Source of the DNA: Longimonas sp040409695
GTDB taxonomy: Bacteria > Bacteroidota > Rhodothermia > Rhodothermales > Salinibacteraceae
Reading direction: 5' to 3'
DNA: 6,189 nucleotides
Assembly (NCBI RefSeq): GCF_040409695.1
Contig: NZ_JARWGJ010000147.1
Coordinates: 1 to 6,189, forward strand
Shown: positions 1 to 6,189 of the stretch, piece by piece
Layout: each line of letters opens with the position of its first letter
Numbering within the stretch: the stretch's first letter is position 1
The notes under the pieces: generated by a model
Seen by the model: only the letters and a program-made list of their open reading frames with translations
Database searches by the model: none
What the model was told of the DNA's origin: nothing
Program-made: the position numbers and the translations under genes

Positions 1-25
1 TTGAACAAGACAAACCTGCAGTGTC

Positions 26-39
26 TGATAGCCTTATCA
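26..39 (-). terminator. Very weak hairpin, possible operon terminator
   Basis: On the minus strand TGATA-AGGC-TATCA can form a five-pair hairpin with a four-base loop, about 100 bases past the last stop codon. A T-containing stretch (TTTGTCTTGTT) follows some 10 bases later, but there is no run of T next to the stem and the stem is AT-rich. It does not meet the usual standard for an intrinsic terminator. It is listed only because nothing better is visible between the stop codon and the window edge. Confidence 0.12.
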
Positions 40-111
40 CTTAGCGTCTACCCACTACCGCATCTACATACATGAGACTTCACACGCTCTGCAGAGGACG
101 GAGACAGCTGT

Positions 112-134
112 TACACGAAAGGGCTACACGAAAG
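112..134. repeat. 10-base direct repeat just after the operon's last stop
   Basis: TACACGAAAG occurs at 112-121 and 125-134, a 13-base period, immediately beyond the TAG of the outer-membrane factor gene (137-139). No function is evident. It might be a remnant of a small duplication. Confidence 0.6.
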
Positions 135-136
135 AA

Positions 137-1519
137 CTACATATCGGTATTGGGCTGCGGTAGCAAGTCAGTCTGTATAGTGCCGCTGAGTTCACGCAGT
201 GTAAGCTCGGCCTGCTTGGCATCAAAGCGGGCGCCGACCAGCTGACTTTCGGCACGGATGGCCTGTTCTTGCACCTCGCGCAGCTCGATCGAGGAGATAT
301 CGCCCAGCCGAAACTGCTCCAGTGCAATATCGACATTCGCTGTTGCGATCTCCAGGTTTTCAGTCTCAAGCGCAACCACATCCAGCCGGTTCTGATACTC
401 GGCGTATGCGCGGGTCAGCACCGCGAGCAGCTCCGACTCCACATCGGTCACAGCCAGTTCGGCGTTACGGATGCGCACCTGGGCGTTCTGGCGCCGGCGT
501 TGCCGCTCGAATCCGGTAAAGATTGGAAGCTGAAGCGACAGCCCATATGTCAGGTCGTAGCTGGTGCTCTGTATCAGAAAGCCGCTCTCCGAGTCGGTAC
601 GGCTCACCCCATAGCCGATGCTTGCATCGAGCGAGGGAAGGCGTTCTGCTCGGATCGCCTGATGCTCTTGCTCGGCCGCACGTAGAGCCGACCGCGCCTG
701 GAGTAGCACGGGGTTTGTGCGTTCGAGCGACTGGCGCAGCTGTTCAGGCACCAGGGTGTCATCGATGTCGATCGCGATGTCAACAGTAAAGTTTGTGGCG
801 GTCGTGCGGCGTCCTCGCACGCGGTTCAAGTCAGCCTTAGCGGATTCGAGAGCCGATTCCTGGCGCAGCAAGGCCGACCGATCGGCGTTCAGGTCGACCT
901 GGGCCTGACGAACTTCCAGGTCGGAGGCTGAGCCTACTTCGTTGCGCAGCTCAGCGATGCGGAGCCGCTCCTGTGATACCTCTACGGCTTCCTGCAGCAC
1001 GGTGCGCTGCCGCTGCTCGCGCGCGACCCGGTAGTACGCAAGCGCTGCATCGGTAAGGAGCTGGTCGGTTGCAGAGCGGCTGCGCTCCTGGGCGGCACGG
1101 CGCTCGGCACGAAGCTGGCTGAGCGTGGCAAAGCGCCCGAGTCCGTCGAACACGCGCCACGACAGATTTGCATCGGCTCCGGTGTTCGTTGTTCGGGCCC
1201 CGGTGATCTCCTCGCTGTCTTGCCCGCGAAACTGCTGCTCGGTGTCGCTAATGGTTTCGTTGTAGCGGGCCTGCACCGAGAGCTCAGGCAGAAAACCGGC
1301 GTTTCCGAGCGAGGCATCACGTGCAGCGATGGCGGCCTCGTTCTCTGCAATCTGCACGTCGGGGTTGTTACGCATGGCCTCGTTCAGCACGTCGTCGAGG
1401 CGGAGCGGCTCGCCCGCATCCCCTGAGGTGCCGACCGCCTGTGCCCCTGCCTCGGGCATAGCGCCTACAGACAGGCAGACAAGAAACCAGATGGCGCACA
1501 CACAGAGCCGATGGGTCAT
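137..1519 (-). CDS. TolC-family outer-membrane efflux factor (OMF) of the RND pump
   Basis: This is the outer-membrane exit duct of the tripartite pump. As a trimer, the family forms an outer-membrane beta-barrel joined to a periplasmic alpha-helical tunnel that docks with the adaptor and permease. The 460-residue length is usual for the family. Residues 1-28 look like a Sec signal peptide (hydrophobic core WFLVCLSVGA, cleavage probably after AQA at 26-28). Cys15 is preceded by Val and does not make a lipobox, so it is probably not a lipoprotein. The mature part shows the two-fold OEP repeat: helical LDDVLNEAMRNNPDV (41-55) and beta-hairpin segments near 79-90 and 117-128, then a second half with ERLPSLDASIGYG (292-304), LSLQLPIFTGFERQRR (327-342) and FRLGDISSIELREVQ (403-417). 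It ends in TAG. The ATG at 1519 gives an intact signal peptide; no clear Shine-Dalgarno precedes it. It lies 53 bases after the permease gene and is probably the last gene of the operon. Family call firm; substrate unknown. Confidence 0.93.
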   Translation of the reverse strand: MTHRLCVCAIWFLVCLSVGAMPEAGAQAVGTSGDAGEPLRLDDVLNEAMRNNPDVQIAENEAAIAARDASLGNAGFLPELSVQARYNETISDTEQQFRGQDSEEITGARTTNTGADANLSWRVFDGLGRFATLSQLRAERRAAQERSRSATDQLLTDAALAYYRVAREQRQRTVLQEAVEVSQERLRIAELRNEVGSASDLEVRQAQVDLNADRSALLRQESALESAKADLNRVRGRRTTATNFTVDIAIDIDDTLVPEQLRQSLERTNPVLLQARSALRAAEQEHQAIRAERLPSLDASIGYGVSRTDSESGFLIQSTSYDLTYGLSLQLPIFTGFERQRRRQNAQVRIRNAELAVTDVESELLAVLTRAYAEYQNRLDVVALETENLEIATANVDIALEQFRLGDISSIELREVQEQAIRAESQLVGARFDAKQAELTLRELSGTIQTDLLPQPNTDM

Positions 1520-1572
1520 ACACAGGGGGCGTAAACAAGTGGTGGTACTATCGAAAAGAAAGCTCGCACGGC

Positions 1573-4500
1573 CTATGCGGATGGGCCGCTTGAGGTTGGG
1601 TCGGAGACGTCGGGTTCAGAAACGTCGGGTATGGTTCCACTTCCGCTGCCATCGCCAGCGATACCGTCGCCAACGCTGCCACCGCCAGCGGCTGAGGCAG
1701 TAGCCATCTTAGCGCCCGCGTCGGCGCTGGTCAGATAGGTATACATTGCAGGGATGATGTAGAGCGAAAGGAAGGTGCCTACAACCAGTCCGCCAATAAC
1801 GACCAGCCCCATCGGGATGCGGCTCTCGGCCCCGGCGCCAATGGCAAGAGCGATTGGAAGCACCCCGAGGATGGTCGAGAAAGCCGTCATGAGAATGGGG
1901 CGGAAGCGTACGGCGGCGGCTTCGGTGATGGCCTCGTCGATGCTTAGTCCGGCGGCCTTGCGCTGATTGGCAAACTCGACAATCAGGATTCCATTTTTGG
2001 CAACAAGTCCAACCAGCATTACGATTCCGATCTGGCTAAAGATGTTGAGCGACTGCCCAAACACCCAGAGGAAAGCCAGCGCCCCGGTTAGCGCAAGCGG
2101 AACGGTGATCAAGATCGTAAACGGGTCACGAAAGCTCTCGAACTGAGCAGCGAGCACCAGATAGATGAGCACCAGCGCAAGTCCAAACACGTAGAGCAGC
2201 TGGTTCGACGTTTCTTGAAAGTCGCGCGACTGGCCGTCGAGAGCCGTTGAGAACGACGGGCCAAGCACCTCGTTCGCAACCGCATCCAGCTCGCTGATAC
2301 CGTCGGCAATGCTGTATCCGGGGGCCAGCTGCCCCTCGACGGTGGCCGACTGGAACCGGTTGAATCGGAACAACTGAGGCGGGTTGGCCTGCTCTTCGAT
2401 GCTTACGATGTTGCCGAGTATGACCGGCTCGCCGCTGTTGGAGCGCACGTACAGGTTCAGCAGGTCGGTTGGCTCGTTTCGGTCGGCGCGCTCCACCTGG
2501 GCCACAACGTCGCGCTGCTGGCCGTCGCGCGTGAAGAACCCAAGGCGCTGCTCGCTCAGTGCGAGCTGCAGGGTCTCGGCTATGTCGAGGGCCGACACGC
2601 CGATGTTGTCCGCCCGCTCCCGGTCGATTGTGACGTCGATCTCGGGCTTGTTGAACTTCAGATTCGTGTCCAGGAAGGTGAACGCGTCGGACTGGCGGGC
2701 GCGCTCCATGAACGCAGGCAGCGTTTCTTCGAGAAGCTGCAGGTTGGGGGCCTGAATCACATACTGAATAGGCTGTCCGCCTCGCGAGCCTACCGAGATG
2801 GTCTGTTCCTGCGAGATGAACGCGCGGGCACCATCCATCTGGCGTACGGCCTGCGTGAGCGCGTCGGCGATCTCGGCCTGGCTGCGGTCGCGCTCGCCGG
2901 GCTCAACCAGTTGGATGCGCATGAATCCGCTGTTGACAGAGCTGGATGCGCCGAATCCAGGAGAGGTTACGGTGATTATAGCCTCCGTTTCAGGGACTTC
3001 CCGCTGTACCGTTTCGTAGAGGCTCATGATGTAGGCGTCCATGTACTCATAGGTAGCGCCCTCGCGTGCTTGAGCAAAGGCACGCAGGCTGCTCCGGTCT
3101 TCGAGCGGGGCCAGCTCTTCGGGGAGCACGCTGTAGAGTCCGCCGATAATAATGCCACATACCGCGATAACGCCGAAGGCCGTCCAGCGCTTGCGCATGA
3201 AGACTTCGAGGGAGCGCCGGTACTTCTCGTTGATCCACTCAAAGAACGGCTCCGTTTTGCGGTACATCCAGGGCTGCGTTTCGCGCTTCTTCAAGAGCCG
3301 CGTAGAGATCATCGGTGTGAAGGTAAGCGCCACGAACGACGAGATCGCCACAGCGCCTGCAATGACGAGCCCGAACTCCTGAAAGAGCTGTCCGGTGAGC
3401 CCCCCCAAGAAGATGATGGGCAGAAACACTACGACGAGCGAGATGGAGGTGGCCACCACTGCGAAGAAAATCTCGCGGGTGCCGATGATGCCTGCGTCGA
3501 TCGGGGCGTGGCCTTCTTCGAGCTTGGCATAGATGTTTTCGAGGACCACGATCGCGTCATCGACGACAAGCCCGATGGCGAGCACCAGGGCCAGCAGCGT
3601 AAGTACGTTGATGGAGAACCCGGCCATGTACATCACGAAGAACGACCCGATCAGCGCCACGGGAATGACCAGCAGCGGGATGATCGTAGAGCGCCAGTCG
3701 CGCAAGAAGCCGAAGATGACGAGGATGACCAGCAGCAGCGCAATGAAGATGGTCTGCTGCACCTCGGCGATGCTCTGCCGGATCTGCGTTGTGGTGTCGA
3801 ATCCGATGCCCAACGAGATATCGGCGGGCAGGTCGGCTTCGATCACCTCAACCCGATCATAGAACTCGTCGACGATGTCGATATAGTTGGCGCCGGGCAG
3901 GGGGCGTAGCACTACGCCGACCATGGGCGTTCCGTCGCGTCGCAGCAGCGTGCGCTCGTTTCGTGCGCCGATCTCGGCATAGCCTACGTCCTGAAGCCGC
4001 ACGATCTCGCCATCGGGCGACTGCTTCAGGATGAGGTCGTTGAAGTCGTCTTCGGTTTCAAGGCGGCTTTGCGTACGCACTGTAAGCTCAATATCACGCC
4101 CTTCGATGCGTCCGGAAGGCAGCTCTACGTTTGAGCGCTGAAGCGCAGCGCGCACGTCCTGGGGCGTGAGCTGGTAGGCGGCGAGCCGCTGCGGGTCGAT
4201 CCACAGGCGCATCGCATACTCTTTCGACCCCCAGATGTCGACGCGGCTCACGCCTTCAATCGTCTGCAAGCGTTCCTTGAAGCGGTTATCGGCCAGCTCG
4301 GTCAGCTCCAGCAGGTTGCGGTAGTCGCTGCTGATGTTGAGAAAAACGATCGGCTGGGCGTCGGCATCGGCCTTCGATACGGTGGGGGGATCGGCATCCG
4401 GAGGCAGACGGCCCTGAGCGCGCGACACCCGGTCGCGCACATCGTTGGCTGCGCGCTCAAGGTCAGAGCCGATATCGAACTCAACGGTGACGGTAGAGCG

Positions 4501-4761
4501 CCCTTCGCGGCTTACCGAGGTGAGCGTGCGAATCCCTTCGATACCGTTGAGCTGTTCTTCAAGCGGCTCGGTGATCTGCGCGTCGATGACGTCGGCGTTG
4601 GCTCCGGCGTAGTTGGTGGATACGCTAATGACCGGCGGGTCGACCGACGGATATTCGCGCACCCCCAGAAAGAAAAATCCGATCGCCCCAAAGATGACGA
4701 TCAGAGTCGCCATCACCGTGGAGAGGACGGGGCGTTCAATGCTAAGCGAGTACAGGGCCAT
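1573..4761 (-). CDS. RND efflux permease, HAE1 family (AcrB/MexB-like)
   Basis: This is the inner-membrane, proton-driven pump of the system. Its 1062 residues slightly exceed the usual 1020-1050. The N-terminus (SIERPVLSTVMATLIVIFGA) is the family's first membrane helix. A large periplasmic loop covers about 34-335, helices 2-6 about 336-485, helix 7 about 527-547, a second periplasmic loop about 548-852, and helices 8-12 about 854-1010. Proton-relay residues are present: the Asp pair at 401-402 in GLVVDDAIVVLENI and Lys922 in GLVAKNGILIVEFANQ, matching Asp407/Asp408 and Lys940 of AcrB. The Asp pair is typical of HAE1 drug pumps rather than metal pumps. After helix 12 a Gly/Ser/Asp/Pro-rich tail of about 50 residues (1013-1062) ends in TAG. 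The ATG at 4761 fits the family start; the 45-base leader has no Shine-Dalgarno but contains CCGGTGG twice, 12 bases apart (4773-4779, 4785-4791). Drug, bile-salt, solvent or lipid substrates are all possible. Confidence 0.96.
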   Translation of the reverse strand: MALYSLSIERPVLSTVMATLIVIFGAIGFFFLGVREYPSVDPPVISVSTNYAGANADVIDAQITEPLEEQLNGIEGIRTLTSVSREGRSTVTVEFDIGSDLERAANDVRDRVSRAQGRLPPDADPPTVSKADADAQPIVFLNISSDYRNLLELTELADNRFKERLQTIEGVSRVDIWGSKEYAMRLWIDPQRLAAYQLTPQDVRAALQRSNVELPSGRIEGRDIELTVRTQSRLETEDDFNDLILKQSPDGEIVRLQDVGYAEIGARNERTLLRRDGTPMVGVVLRPLPGANYIDIVDEFYDRVEVIEADLPADISLGIGFDTTTQIRQSIAEVQQTIFIALLLVILVIFGFLRDWRSTIIPLLVIPVALIGSFFVMYMAGFSINVLTLLALVLAIGLVVDDAIVVLENIYAKLEEGHAPIDAGIIGTREIFFAVVATSISLVVVFLPIIFLGGLTGQLFQEFGLVIAGAVAISSFVALTFTPMISTRLLKKRETQPWMYRKTEPFFEWINEKYRRSLEVFMRKRWTAFGVIAVCGIIIGGLYSVLPEELAPLEDRSSLRAFAQAREGATYEYMDAYIMSLYETVQREVPETEAIITVTSPGFGASSSVNSGFMRIQLVEPGERDRSQAEIADALTQAVRQMDGARAFISQEQTISVGSRGGQPIQYVIQAPNLQLLEETLPAFMERARQSDAFTFLDTNLKFNKPEIDVTIDRERADNIGVSALDIAETLQLALSEQRLGFFTRDGQQRDVVAQVERADRNEPTDLLNLYVRSNSGEPVILGNIVSIEEQANPPQLFRFNRFQSATVEGQLAPGYSIADGISELDAVANEVLGPSFSTALDGQSRDFQETSNQLLYVFGLALVLIYLVLAAQFESFRDPFTILITVPLALTGALAFLWVFGQSLNIFSQIGIVMLVGLVAKNGILIVEFANQRKAAGLSIDEAITEAAAVRFRPILMTAFSTILGVLPIALAIGAGAESRIPMGLVVIGGLVVGTFLSLYIIPAMYTYLTSADAGAKMATASAAGGGSVGDGIAGDGSGSGTIPDVSEPDVSDPTSSGPSA

Positions 4762-4806
4762 GACAGGGCGGGCCGGTGGGAGATCCGGTGGAAAGTCGCG
4801 CGATGA

Positions 4807-5955
4807 TTAGTCGTTCGAGGTGAAGTCGTCGGCCACAGGCTCACGAGCCGACTCGGAGACGTCGCGCAGGGCGACCTCGCGGCCGGGGCGCAGCTCCTGA
4901 ATGCCCGATGTGATGACGGTGTCGCCTGGGGCAAGCCCTTCAACGATCTGTATGGTGCGATCGGTGCGCATCCCGATCGATACCTCCTGCGGCTGTGCGG
5001 TGCCGTCGCGGTATACGAAGACACGCTGCACGCCCAGGTTGGGAACGAGCGCAAAATTAGGGACGACCAGAGCATCTTCCATGGCGCCGAGCGTAAGCGT
5101 TACGTCGGCAAACGAGCCAGGATTTAGGCTGCCGGTTCCATTTTCGGCGCGGGCACGGACCCGCAGCGAGCGGGTTTCGTCGCTGATACGCGGCTCAATA
5201 GCAACGACCTCGCCGGTGTAGCTGGCGTCGCTGTTGCGGACCGAGAACGTGACCGGCTGGCCGGGCTGTGCCTGTCCGGCATATTTTTCAGGAATCGAGA
5301 AGTCGACTTTCATGGGGTCGGTGCGCTGCAGCGTGGCAATGCGGGTATCGGGAGAGATGTAGCTCCCGCGGCTCACGTAGCGAAGCCCGAGCTGCCCGGT
5401 AAACGGCGCACGGATCTGCGTCTGCTCGATGCGTGCCTCGACGCCCTCAAGCTGTGCCTGCAAGACCTCGACCTCGTTGCGTGTGGCGTCGTAGGTCTCC
5501 TGGCTCACGCCGCCTTCCTCAAGCAGGCGCGCCTGGCGCGCTTCGCGTGCTTCGGCCAGCGTCTTTTCGGCCTGCAGGCGTCGCTTTTCGGCCTGCAGGT
5601 CGCCGTTCGACACAGCAAGCAGCAGCTCGCCCTCCTGCACCATCTGGCCTTCACGCAGCTGCAGCGTTGTGATGCGGCCCGATGCTTCTACCGCAAGATC
5701 GACCGACTCGTCGGCACGCAGGGTGCCTGTGCTCCGCACCTGCTCGTCGATGCGGGTGGGCTGTACAATGACGGCGTCGACCTGCAACGCATCGTTTGCT
5801 GACTGAGCGGACTCGTCCGCCGCGTCGTCGCTGGATGCGCTCTCTGAAGCGCCATCCTGCGGAAGCAGGAGCACTCCGATCACAGCCAGTACGCCCACAA
5901 GGGCAATCCAGGCGACGGGGCGTTTCCACCAGGTGATATGTGCTGAGGCGTTCAT
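4807..5955 (-). CDS. Periplasmic adaptor (membrane fusion protein, HlyD/AcrA family) of the RND pump
   Basis: This protein bridges the permease and the outer-membrane factor across the periplasm. Its 382 residues are typical of RND adaptors. A membrane anchor at about 15-32 (AWIALVGVLAVIGVLLLP) is followed by an acidic, Ser-rich linker (36-55). No lipobox cysteine is present, so it should be held by the helix rather than by a lipid. The lipoyl domain is split (about 84-115 and 182-212, the second half with the signature RAPFTGQLG at 182-190) around an alpha-helical hairpin (about 116-181). A beta-barrel domain (about 214-290) and a membrane-proximal domain (about 290-366, including GLAPGDTVITSG and LRPGREV) follow. 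The hairpin contains an exact heptad duplication (LQAEKRRLQAEK, 120-131). It is the first gene of the operon, 45 bases before the permease, and ends in TAA. The ATG at 5955 gives a short basic N-terminus before the anchor. The leader has no strong Shine-Dalgarno. Family and role are firm; the subfamily is not resolved. Confidence 0.95.
   Translation of the reverse strand: MNASAHITWWKRPVAWIALVGVLAVIGVLLLPQDGASESASSDDAADESAQSANDALQVDAVIVQPTRIDEQVRSTGTLRADESVDLAVEASGRITTLQLREGQMVQEGELLLAVSNGDLQAEKRRLQAEKTLAEAREARQARLLEEGGVSQETYDATRNEVEVLQAQLEGVEARIEQTQIRAPFTGQLGLRYVSRGSYISPDTRIATLQRTDPMKVDFSIPEKYAGQAQPGQPVTFSVRNSDASYTGEVVAIEPRISDETRSLRVRARAENGTGSLNPGSFADVTLTLGAMEDALVVPNFALVPNLGVQRVFVYRDGTAQPQEVSIGMRTDRTIQIVEGLAPGDTVITSGIQELRPGREVALRDVSESAREPVADDFTSND
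5563..5599 (-). repeat. 16-base tandem direct repeat within the adaptor gene (21-base period)
   Basis: CTTTTCGGCCTGCAGG occurs exactly at 5563-5578 and again at 5584-5599. The period is 21 bases, or seven codons. In the protein it gives LQAEK twice (residues 120-124 and 127-131), one heptad apart in the first helix of the hairpin. This looks like an in-frame heptad duplication that preserves the coiled-coil register. Confidence 0.8.
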
Positions 5956-6001
5956 GAAAGACTCAAAATCGATCGAGGAGCTTGAGAGCTAACTGTATTT
6001 G

Positions 6002-6021
6002 TACATTTAATCGAACATGTA
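6002..6021. promoter_or_regulatory. Candidate repressor operator: TACAT-N10-ATGTA inverted repeat
   Basis: A 20-base imperfect palindrome has perfect five-base ends, TACAT (6002-6006) and ATGTA (6017-6021), plus one further internal pair. It falls between, and overlaps the second box of, the candidate promoter, where a bound dimer would block transcription. TetR-family regulators of RND pumps use palindromes of about this size, and the outer letters recall the TACAT/ATGTA ends of the E. coli AcrR site, although there the spacing is longer. Five-base arms can arise by chance. Confidence 0.27.
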
Positions 6022-6033
6022 GACGGATACAAA
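6002..6033 (-). promoter_or_regulatory. Candidate promoter of the efflux operon
   Basis: Reading the minus strand toward the adaptor gene, TTTG (6033 to 6030) is followed after 20 bases by TAAATGTA (6009 to 6002). This resembles the Bacteroidota housekeeping promoter (TTTG at -33, TAnnTTTG at -7), with four of the six fixed positions of the second box matched. An alternative sigma-70 style reading is TTGTAT, 16 bases, TTAAAT, also weak. The site lies about 47 bases before the adaptor start in a locally AT-richer stretch. The match is partial and the host is not known, so this is a suggestion only. Confidence 0.3.
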
Positions 6034-6112
6034 GGGTTCGCCAGTGATGTGACCGTTTAGACGTCTGGTAACATGAGGCGTTACAGAGCTGTGAATACTC
6101 CGCCCAGACGCC

Positions 6113-6169
6113 GATACAGGGGCAGGGAGTGGAGGATGCAAATGATGAAGGATGCGAAGCGCCTGTATC
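6113..6169. repeat. Imperfect inverted repeat with 11-base arms
   Basis: GATACAGGGGC at 6113-6123 is complementary to GCGCCTGTATC at 6159-6169 at ten of eleven positions, across a 35-base loop. The loop contains the GGAGG and the ATG of the possible divergent gene. In an RNA read rightward the arms could pair and enclose that start, or the pair could be two half-sites for a protein. The long loop makes a chance origin possible. Confidence 0.3.
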
Positions 6170-6189
6170 CCCCTTCACGAAATATGCTG
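6142..6189 (+). CDS. Possible start of a divergent gene, cut by the window end
   Basis: An open frame runs from ATG at 6142 to the window edge, 16 codons reading MMKDAKRLYPPSRNML. A strong GGAGG at 6131-6135 sits six bases before it. In-frame ATGs also occur at 6073, 6136 and 6145, and the frame is open back to a TAG at 6058-6060, so the start is uncertain. The peptide is too short to assign to any family. Its position, divergent from an efflux operon across about 186 bases, is where a TetR, MarR or similar local regulator often lies, but nothing visible shows DNA binding. It could equally be a chance open frame. Confidence 0.27.
   Translation, partial: MMKDAKRLYPPSRNML

Noticed and set aside
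269..685. Plus-strand open frame of 138 codons opposite the outer-membrane factor gene
   Set aside because: It is antisense to a clear TolC-family coding sequence with both OEP repeats intact, and it has no family resemblance of its own.
1640..1700. GCC-rich repeated stretch considered as a possible mobile-element scar or CRISPR-like repeat
   Set aside because: The units are imperfect and short, lie in frame inside the permease tail and encode Gly/Ser/Asp; ordinary low-complexity coding sequence explains them.
2911..3909. Long open frame of 332 codons on the plus strand, rich in His, Asp, Glu, Arg and Gln
   Set aside because: It lies wholly antisense to the RND permease. Its HHEE/DDQQQ-type composition is the usual mirror image of GC-rich membrane-helix codons, it matches no family I recognise, and the permease frame is unbroken with all family motifs.
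1573..4761. Heavy-metal (HME/CusA-type) RND transporter as an alternative
   Set aside because: The fourth-helix motif is GLVVDDAIVV with two Asp residues, as in HAE1 drug pumps. I saw no Met-rich metal relay of the CusA kind, and the adaptor lacks His/Met-rich metal-binding segments.
4713..5075. Minus-strand open frame of 120 codons spanning the junction of the adaptor and permease genes
   Set aside because: It is in another frame of two well-supported genes, and its Ser/Arg/Pro-rich composition is typical of an out-of-frame reading.
5963..6178. Minus-strand open frame of 71 codons upstream of the adaptor gene
   Set aside because: It has no Shine-Dalgarno and no recognisable domain, has a Cys/His/Ser-rich mixed composition, and covers the candidate promoter and operator. 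It is more likely non-coding, though a small leader gene cannot be excluded.

Overview
The window carries one complete three-gene operon on the minus strand that encodes a tripartite RND (resistance-nodulation-division) efflux pump. In transcription order the genes are a periplasmic adaptor of the HlyD/MFP family (5955 to 4807), an inner-membrane RND permease of the HAE1 type (4761 to 1573) and a TolC-like outer-membrane factor (1519 to 137). The gaps are 45 and 53 bases with no obvious terminator or internal promoter, so one polycistronic mRNA is likely. Together the proteins would form a proton-driven conduit from the inner membrane and periplasm to the outside. The substrate cannot be read from the sequence.

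The host is Gram-negative, because the system needs an outer membrane. None of the three genes has a good Shine-Dalgarno sequence, the upstream region holds a weak match to the Bacteroidota-type TTTG / TAnnTTTG promoter, the coding DNA is GC-rich, and the adaptor has an acidic Ser/Asp/Glu linker. I infer a GC-rich member of the Bacteroidota/Rhodothermota group, perhaps a marine or halophilic one. This is a guess from composition, not an identification.

Layout: 1-136 is non-coding DNA downstream of the operon, with short repeats and palindromes but no convincing terminator. 137-5955 is the efflux operon. 5956-6189 is the upstream region. It holds a candidate promoter, an imperfect inverted repeat (TACAT-N10-ATGTA) placed where a repressor would bind, and the possible first codons of a divergent plus-strand gene (from 6142) preceded by a good GGAGG. 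A divergent local regulator is common beside such pumps, but only 16 codons are visible, so its identity is unknown.

I found no insertion sequence, CRISPR array, tRNA or rRNA, and no sign of a previously undescribed system. The points worth a second look are the control region, the possible divergent gene, the low-complexity tail of the permease and an exact heptad duplication in the adaptor's coiled coil.
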